Source of the DNA: CAZJNX01 sp964547415
GTDB lineage: Bacteria; Pseudomonadota; Alphaproteobacteria; Rhizobiales; Amorphaceae
NCBI GenBank assembly: GCA_964547415.1
Contig: CAZJNX010000207.1
Location: forward strand, 1-7,987
DNA length: 7,987 nucleotides
Reading direction: 5' to 3'
The translations under genes and the position numbers were made by a program. Positions 1 through 4,239 of the stretch are shown here, piece by piece (position 1 is the stretch's first letter; each line of letters starts with the position of its first letter). The notes beneath the pieces are model-generated. The model saw nothing but the letters and a program-made list of their open reading frames with translations. It did no database searches and was not told where the DNA came from.

Positions 1-1298
1 CCGCCAGCCCCGCCCGCCGCCACCGGGAGGTCGTCACGTCCATGGCCTCGACGCACCGCGCCGCCATCACGTCGCGGCCGAAGGTCGGCGGCTACCCGGC
101 CGGGCCGCCCATGGCGGTCCTGTCCGACGCCACGCGCCCTTCCGGAGAGGTCGTCGCCACCCTTCCCGGCGGCGTTGCCGGGCGCCGCGCCGCGCGGCCG
201 TTGCCGATGCCCGCGGGTGCCATGATTGACACCGTCGTCCCCGCCAGCCCCGCCCGCCGCCACCGGGAGGTCTTCGCATCCATGGCCTCGACGCACCGCG
301 CCGCCATCACGTCGCGGCCGAAGGCCGGCGGCCGCCCGCCAGGACAGAAGCCCGTTGCGATCCTGCCCCACGCCACGCGTCCTTCCGGGAAGGTCGTCGC
401 CCCCCTCCCCGGCGGCCTCGCCGGGCGGCGCGCCGGGCGGCCATTACCGATGCCAGCGGGTGCCATGATTGGCATCTTCGTCCGCGCCGACCCCGCCCGC
501 CGCCACCGGGAGGTCGTCACGTCCATGGCCGCGACGCATCCCGCCGCCATCGCCCTTCGGCCAAACGCCGGCCGCTGCCCGCCCTGGCAGCCCGTGGCGG
601 TCCTCCCCGACACCACGCGCCCTTCCGGACAGGTCGTCGCCACCCTGCCCGGCGGCGTTGCCGGGCGCCGCGCCGCGCGGCCGTTGCCGATGCCCGCGGG
701 CGCCACGATCGACACCGTCGTCCCCGCCAGCCCCGCCCGCCGCCACCGGGAGGTCGTCACGTCCATGGCCTCGACGCATCCCGCCGCCATCACCTCGCGG
801 CCGAAGACAAGCGGCCGCCCGCCCCGACAGCCCGGGGCGGTCCTCGACGACGCCAACCTCGCCTCCCGGGAGGTCGTCGCCGCCCTCCCCGGCGACGTCG
901 CCGGGCGCCGCGCCGCGCGGCCGCTGCCGATGCCCGCGGTTGCCATGACGGGCACCTTCGTCCCCGCCAGCCCCGCCCGCCGCCACCGGGAGGTCGTCAC
1001 GTCCATGGCCTCGATGCACCGCACCGCCATCACCTCGCGGCCGAATGTCGGCGGCTACCCACCCGGGCAGCCCGTGGCGGTCCTCCCCGACGCCACACTC
1101 CCCTCCCGGCAGGTCGTCACATCCATGGCCTCGACGCACCGCGCCGCCATCACCCCTCGGCCCCGGGCCCGCGGCCGCCCACCCGGGCAGCCCGTGGCAA
1201 TCATCGCCGACGCGACGCGTCCCTCAGGCGAGGGCGTCGCCGCCCTCCCCGGCGGCGTTGCCGGGCGCCGCGCCGCGCGGCCGCTGCCGATGCCCGCG
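1..1298. repeat. Minisatellite: six tandem units of 240/243/240/240/120/~175 bp
   Basis: Each unit carries the landmark CCATGGCC; the ATG inside it falls at 42, 282, 525, 765, 1005 and 1125, giving spacings of 240, 243, 240, 240 and 120 bp. Units 3 and 4 differ at 38 of 240 positions by hand count (about 84% identity). The 240-bp unit is itself two 120-bp halves: AGGTCGTC recurs at 28, 148 and 268, and the halves share further weak similarity. Unit 5 is a single half, with AGGTCGTCAC at 991 and 1111. Unit 2 has one extra AAG triplet. The last unit fades into unique sequence near 1298, and the array runs off the left edge, so the true copy number is unknown. Five units keep a short inverted repeat, CCCGGC-6 nt-GCCGGG. 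No CRISPR character: the units are long and there are no unique spacers of constant length. Confidence 0.95.
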
Positions 1299-1376
1299 CT
1301 GATCCGCCGCGCGCCGGCCATCCCGACCGGCCTCGACCGGTTCGCGGGCGCGCGCGCACGCGGCCCCCTCGGCTGA
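3..1376 (+). CDS. Possible repeat protein, partial at left edge; coding status doubtful
   Basis: One frame is open from the left edge to TGA at 1374-1376 (458 codons), with an internal ATG at 42 as the first visible start. It would encode 80-residue repeats rich in Pro, Arg, Ala and Gly, alternating two 40-residue halves: one begins MASTHRAAITSRPK, the other carries GRRAARPLPMPAG. A unique tail of about 25 residues follows. No signal peptide, membrane segment or known domain is visible. For coding: every unit length is a multiple of three, GC3 is high, and the frame ends 8 bp before cobB. Against: between units 3 and 4 I count 16, 10 and 12 differences at codon positions 1, 2 and 3, so there is no wobble excess; a repeat of 3n length stays open by chance in such GC-rich DNA, and other frames are also long. 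I do not recognise the product. It is probably spurious or very weakly constrained. Confidence 0.25.
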   Translation, partial: ASPARRHREVVTSMASTHRAAITSRPKVGGYPAGPPMAVLSDATRPSGEVVATLPGGVAGRRAARPLPMPAGAMIDTVVPASPARRHREVFASMASTHRAAITSRPKAGGRPPGQKPVAILPHATRPSGKVVAPLPGGLAGRRAGRPLPMPAGAMIGIFVRADPARRHREVVTSMAATHPAAIALRPNAGRCPPWQPVAVLPDTTRPSGQVVATLPGGVAGRRAARPLPMPAGATIDTVVPASPARRHREVVTSMASTHPAAITSRPKTSGRPPRQPGAVLDDANLASREVVAALPGDVAGRRAARPLPMPAVAMTGTFVPASPARRHREVVTSMASMHRTAITSRPNVGGYPPGQPVAVLPDATLPSRQVVTSMASTHRAAITPRPRARGRPPGQPVAIIADATRPSGEGVAALPGGVAGRRAARPLPMPALIRRAPAIPTGLDRFAGARARGPLG

Positions 1377-1378
1377 GG
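1375..1378 (+). promoter_or_regulatory. Ribosome binding site of cobB
   Basis: GAGG ends 6 nt before the GTG at 1385 and supports that codon as the cobB start; no in-frame ATG lies near the expected N-terminus. The site overlaps the TGA (1374-1376) of the open frame through the repeat. If that frame is translated, its ribosomes would stop exactly on the cobB initiation site. Confidence 0.5.
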
Positions 1379-1384
1379 CCCGCC

Positions 1385-2699
1385 GTGGACGGCGCCCGTG
1401 GCCTCGTCCTCGCCGCACCCGCCTCGGGCAGCGGCAAGACGCTGCTGGCGACGGCGCTTCTCGCCGCGTTCGCCGCCGACGGCCTCGCCGTCGCCGCCGC
1501 CAAGGCGGGGCCGGACTACATCGACCCGCGCTTCCACGCCGCCGCCACCGGCCGCCCCTCGGTCAACCTCGACCCGTGGGCCATGGGCGAGACGGGCGTC
1601 GCCGCCCTCGCCGCCCGGGTCGCGGCGGGCGCCGACCTCCTCATCGTCGAGGGCGTCATGGGCCTGTTCGACGGGGCGGCGGGCGGCGGCGGCTCCACCG
1701 CTGCGCTCGCCACGGCCCTCGGGCTGCCCGTCGTCCTCGTGGTGGATGCGAGCCGCCAGAGCCGGTCCGTCGCCGCCCTCGTCCACGGCTTCGCCACCTT
1801 CGACCCGTCGGTGGAGGTGGCGGGCGTTCTCCTGACGCGGGTGGCGAGCGACCGCCACGAGGCGCTCCTGAGGGACGCCCTCGCCGAGGGCCGCGTGCCC
1901 TGCCTCGGCGCGGTGCGGGCCGACCCGGCCCTCACCCTCGCCTCCCGCCACCTGGGCCTCGTCCAGGCGATGGAGGTGGAGGGCCTGCCCGCCCTCGTGG
2001 CACGCGCGGCCGCCGCCGCCCGCGCCGGGGTGGACCTCGCCGCCTTCGCCGCCCTCGCCCGCCCGGTCGCCGCGGCGCCCGCCGCCCCGGCCCTTCCTCC
2101 CCTCGGCCAGCGCATCGCGGTCGCCTCGGACGTCGCCTTCGCCTTCGCCTATCCTCACCTCCTCGAGGGCTGGCGGGACGCGGGCGCGACGATCCTGCCC
2201 TTCTCCCCCCTCGCCGACGAGGCGCCCGCGGCAGAGGCGGACGCCGTCTTCCTGCCCGGCGGCTACCCGGAGCTCCACGCGGGCCGCCTCGCCGCCGCGG
2301 ACGGCTTCCGGGCGGGCATGGCGCGGGCGGCGGCGGGCGGCGCCCTCGTCTACGGCGAGTGCGGCGGCTTCATGGTGCTCGGGGAGGGCCTCGTGGACGC
2401 GGACGGCGAGCGCCACCCGATGCTCGGCCTCCTCGGCCACGCCACCTCGTTCGCCGCGCCCCGCCGGACCCTCGGTTACCGCCNNNNNNNNNNGCCTCGT
2501 CCACGAGGGCCCCCTGCCCTTCCCGCCGTGCCTCGCGGGCCACGAATTCCACTACGCCGTCGCCCTCGACGCGCCGGACCCGCCGCTCTTCCGCGCGCAC
2601 GACGCGGCGGGGACGGACCGCGGGGTCACCGGCGGCCGGCGCGGCCAGGTCGCCGGCGCCTTTCCCCACGTGATCGCGCCCGCCCCCTCACCCGCCTGA
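1385..2699 (+). CDS. cobB: Cobyrinate / hydrogenobyrinate a,c-diamide synthase (CobB/CbiA)
   Basis: Cytoplasmic glutamine- and ATP-dependent enzyme that amidates side chains a and c of the corrin ring in vitamin B12 synthesis. In an aerobic alphaproteobacterium the substrate is probably hydrogenobyrinic acid. The N-terminal synthetase half shows a P-loop at residues 11-19 (APASGSGKT), the family block KAGPDYIDPRFH (40-51) and EGVMGLFDG (89-97). The C-terminal class-I glutaminase-like half shows LPGGYPELH (290-298), the nucleophile Cys326 in YGECGGFM and, after the gap, GHEFHY. The GTG start gives the expected short lead-in VDGARGLVLAAP. About 436 residues fits the family. Ten Ns at 2484-2493 interrupt it. 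Before the gap codons start in one frame (LGYR); after it the protein resumes as LVHEGPLPF in another and ends at TGA 2697-2699. The true gap should therefore be a multiple of three, probably 3-9 nt, and the gene is most likely intact in the organism. No other cob gene is in the window. Confidence 0.93.
2484..2493. other. Assembly gap (10 Ns) inside cobB
   Basis: Ten Ns stand between the codons for LGYR and those for LVHEGPLPF. Ten is probably a placeholder length rather than a measured one, since the reading frame is restored only if the real number of missing bases is divisible by three. Other CobB proteins, as I recall them, have only a few residues at this spot, so little sequence is likely missing. 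Confidence 0.97.
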
Positions 2700-3311
2700 G
2701 CCGCCCGAGCCGCCATCGCCGTCGAACACCGCCCCGCCCGACAGGAAGACGAGGGCGACGACGAGGGCGAACGTCCCGGCCCAGACCGCGACCTGCACCG
2801 CCCGGCTCTCCCGGTAGCGCTCGAGGAGCCGCTCCGCCCGCTCCCCGAGGAGGGAGACCAGGAGCGCGATCCCGAAATAGCGGACCGCCCGCGTCGCCCC
2901 GAGGACGGCGATGAACAAAAGGACGTTCATGCCCCCGGCCCCGGCCCCGATGGCCGCGACCACGAGGGGGATCGGCGTGATGGAGATGGCCGCCACCGCG
3001 AGCGGCCCGTCCTCTTCCATGTATTGCCGGAAGCTCTCGTAGGCGTCCTGCCAGCCGAAGGTCTCCACCAGCGGCCGCCCCACCGTCTCGAACAGGAGAA
3101 AGCCGACGCCGTACATGGCGAGCGAACCGGCGATGCAGCCGAGGAAGACGGCGGAGGCGAACACCCAGTTGCGGGCGCGGTCGGCCACCATCATCGGCGT
3201 CATGACGAGCTCGATCGGAACGGGCACGAGGGTGCTCTCGGCCACCGAGGCGAGGAACAGCGCGACCGGCGAGCGGCGGGACCGGGTGAAGTCAATGAAC
3301 CTGTCCAGCAT
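2688..3311 (-). CDS. YqaA-like inner-membrane protein, DedA/VTT (SNARE-associated) superfamily
   Basis: A 207-residue membrane protein starting at ATG 3311 (MLDRFIDFTR) and ending at TGA 2690-2688. Hydrophobic segments lie at about residues 15-38, 50-75, 104-124, 127-149 and 171-192. Family-like marks are the acidic, proline-rich first segment ESTLVPVPIELVMTPM (25-40), the second pair ITPIPLVVAAIGAG (111-124) and RAVRYFG (141-147), which resembles the Arg/Tyr motif of YqaA and DedA proteins. DedA relatives have been linked to lipid-carrier flipping and membrane homeostasis; the function of the YqaA branch is poorly defined, so no substrate is assigned. The tail ends in a Gly/Ser run (GDGGSGGSGG). 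The frame stays open upstream to 4310, but that extension runs antisense to the next gene and lacks family similarity, so the ATG is preferred. Only a weak purine-rich stretch (AAGAAG) precedes it. It is convergent with cobB, with a 12-bp overlap of the 3' ends. Confidence 0.85.
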   Translation of the reverse strand: MLDRFIDFTRSRRSPVALFLASVAESTLVPVPIELVMTPMMVADRARNWVFASAVFLGCIAGSLAMYGVGFLLFETVGRPLVETFGWQDAYESFRQYMEEDGPLAVAAISITPIPLVVAAIGAGAGGMNVLLFIAVLGATRAVRYFGIALLVSLLGERAERLLERYRESRAVQVAVWAGTFALVVALVFLSGGAVFDGDGGSGGSGG

Positions 3312-3357
3312 CCGCCCGCGCTTCTTTGGTGCCCGCCCTCGCCGCAAGGTCGGGCGG

Positions 3358-3390
3358 CGCCGCGCGCTTTCAAGGCCGGATCGCGCGGCG
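3358..3390. repeat. 9-bp perfect inverted repeat in a divergent intergenic region
   Basis: CGCCGCGCG (3358-3366) and CGCGCGGCG (3382-3390) flank a 15-nt spacer, about 50 bp upstream of the yqaA-like start and about 145 bp upstream of the Cache gene. It could be an operator for a dimeric regulator or a hairpin in the yqaA-like leader. In DNA this rich in G and C, chance is a real alternative. I saw no clear -35/-10 pair anywhere in 3312-3533. Confidence 0.35.
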
Positions 3391-3523
3391 GGGCCAGCCC
3401 GGGGCAAGCATGATGTCGGACAGTGCGGCCGTCCGTGCGGTGCGCTCCCTCCCGCCGTCCCTTCCGGTGGACGGGCGCGGCCGCCTTTCGACCCTGCGGG
3501 CTCCACCAGGGCCCGACCGCATT

Positions 3524-3527
3524 GGAG
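3524..3527 (+). promoter_or_regulatory. Ribosome binding site of the Cache-protein gene
   Basis: GGAG lies 6 nt before ATG 3534 and decides the start. The longer open frame from 3423 would add an Arg-rich stretch ahead of a clear signal peptide and has no comparable site. Confidence 0.6.
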
Positions 3528-3533
3528 CTTTTC

Positions 3534-4127
3534 ATGGTCACGCGCTTTCCCGTTCTCCGCCTCGGCCTCGGCGCGGCCGCGGCCGTCCTCGCCGCCGCCA
3601 CACCCGCCGCCGCCAACGAGTTCGCCCCGCAGATGAAGGCCGCCTTCGAGGAGATGGTGAGCCCGTGGCTCTCCGACCCGGTGCTGGTCGAGGCCATCCG
3701 CGCCCAGAACGCGGCCCACGCCGACCTCTCCGAGGCGCAGGTCGACGCCCTCGACGCCACCTGGCGGGAGGAGGCGGCGGCCGGCGGCGGCCCCCTCGTC
3801 GTCAAGGTCACCACGGGCGCGGCGGCTGAGCTCCTGAAGGAGAAGGCGCGGGCCTCCCGCGGCGTCCTGACCGAGGTGTTCGTGATGGACAACCGTGGCC
3901 TCAACGTCGCCTCCAACGTCGTCACCTCCGACTACATGCAGGGCGACGAGGCGAAATGGCAGGAGACCTTCCCCGCCGGTGCGGGCGGCGTCCACGTGGG
4001 CGAGATCGAGTTCGACGCCTCCACGGAGACCTTCCAGGCCCAATACAGCGCCACCGTGGTGGACCCCGACAACGGCGAGGCGATCGGCGCGATCACCGTC
4101 GGCATGAAGGTGGAAGAGCTCCTCTGA
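3534..4127 (+). CDS. Secreted single-Cache (PDC-like) sensor protein
   Basis: A 197-residue protein with a Sec signal peptide: basic start (MVTRFPVLRLG), hydrophobic core at about residues 11-22 and a TPAAA-N cleavage site after residue 27. The mature part, about 170 residues, has an N-terminal helix region (30-80) and then an alpha/beta domain. Its block VFVMDNRGLNVASN (116-129), followed by SDYMQGDEAKW (132-142), matches periplasmic Cache ligand-sensing domains, as do the closing strands with GAITVGMKVEEL. No membrane anchor follows the domain and the protein ends directly after it, so it should be free in the periplasm. Cache domains normally sit inside receptors and bind small molecules; here the domain is detached. 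The chemoreceptor gene starts 112 bp downstream on the same strand with no terminator visible, so co-transcription and a shared role are likely but inferred. The ligand cannot be told from the sequence. Confidence 0.85.
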   Translation: MVTRFPVLRLGLGAAAAVLAAATPAAANEFAPQMKAAFEEMVSPWLSDPVLVEAIRAQNAAHADLSEAQVDALDATWREEAAAGGGPLVVKVTTGAAAELLKEKARASRGVLTEVFVMDNRGLNVASNVVTSDYMQGDEAKWQETFPAGAGGVHVGEIEFDASTETFQAQYSATVVDPDNGEAIGAITVGMKVEELL

Positions 4128-4200
4128 GGGCGTGGCGGCCGTCGGCGGCCGCGGCGCGGCGCCGACCGGGGATGATGGCCACCGTCCGCGCCGCCTCCCT

Positions 4201-4216
4201 CGGCGCCTGCGCGCCG
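4201..4216 (+). repeat. 6-bp hairpin just upstream of the chemoreceptor RBS
   Basis: CGGCGC and GCGCCG flank a CTGC loop, ending 8 nt before the purine-rich ribosome binding site at 4225. It might affect translation of the receptor relative to the Cache gene. It is short and the region is extremely GC-rich, so it may be chance. Confidence 0.25.
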
Positions 4217-4224
4217 CAAGCTCC

Positions 4225-4232
4225 AGGAAAGG
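4225..4232 (+). promoter_or_regulatory. Ribosome binding site of the chemoreceptor gene
   Basis: AGGAAAGG lies 7 nt before GTG 4240. It is the best Shine-Dalgarno match in the Cache-receptor gap and fixes the GTG start, which places the first membrane segment immediately at the N-terminus. The GTG at 4132 would add 36 Arg-rich residues with no function to suggest. Confidence 0.65.
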
Positions 4233-4239
4233 TGCAGTC

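Noticed and set aside
92..1033. 313-codon minus-strand frame through the repeats
   Set aside because: It is the mirror of the plus-strand frame with shared wobble positions and is broken by TAG in units 1 and 5 (from GGCTAC). It has no better claim than the plus-strand frame.
1..1298. CRISPR array
   Set aside because: The units are about 240 bp, diverged along their whole length, with no short constant repeats or unique spacers.
1299..1384. Cobalamin riboswitch upstream of cobB
   Set aside because: No B12-box-like core (such as GCCACTG) is visible, and the space between the repeat and the gene is too short.
1055..2440. 461-codon minus-strand frame across cobB and the repeat end
   Set aside because: It is antisense to a well-supported CobB in GC-rich DNA, with no recognisable domain.
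4132..4239. Earlier GTG start for the chemoreceptor
   Set aside because: It would add 36 Arg-rich residues before the first membrane segment. AGGAAAGG in front of GTG 4240 is a far better ribosome binding site.
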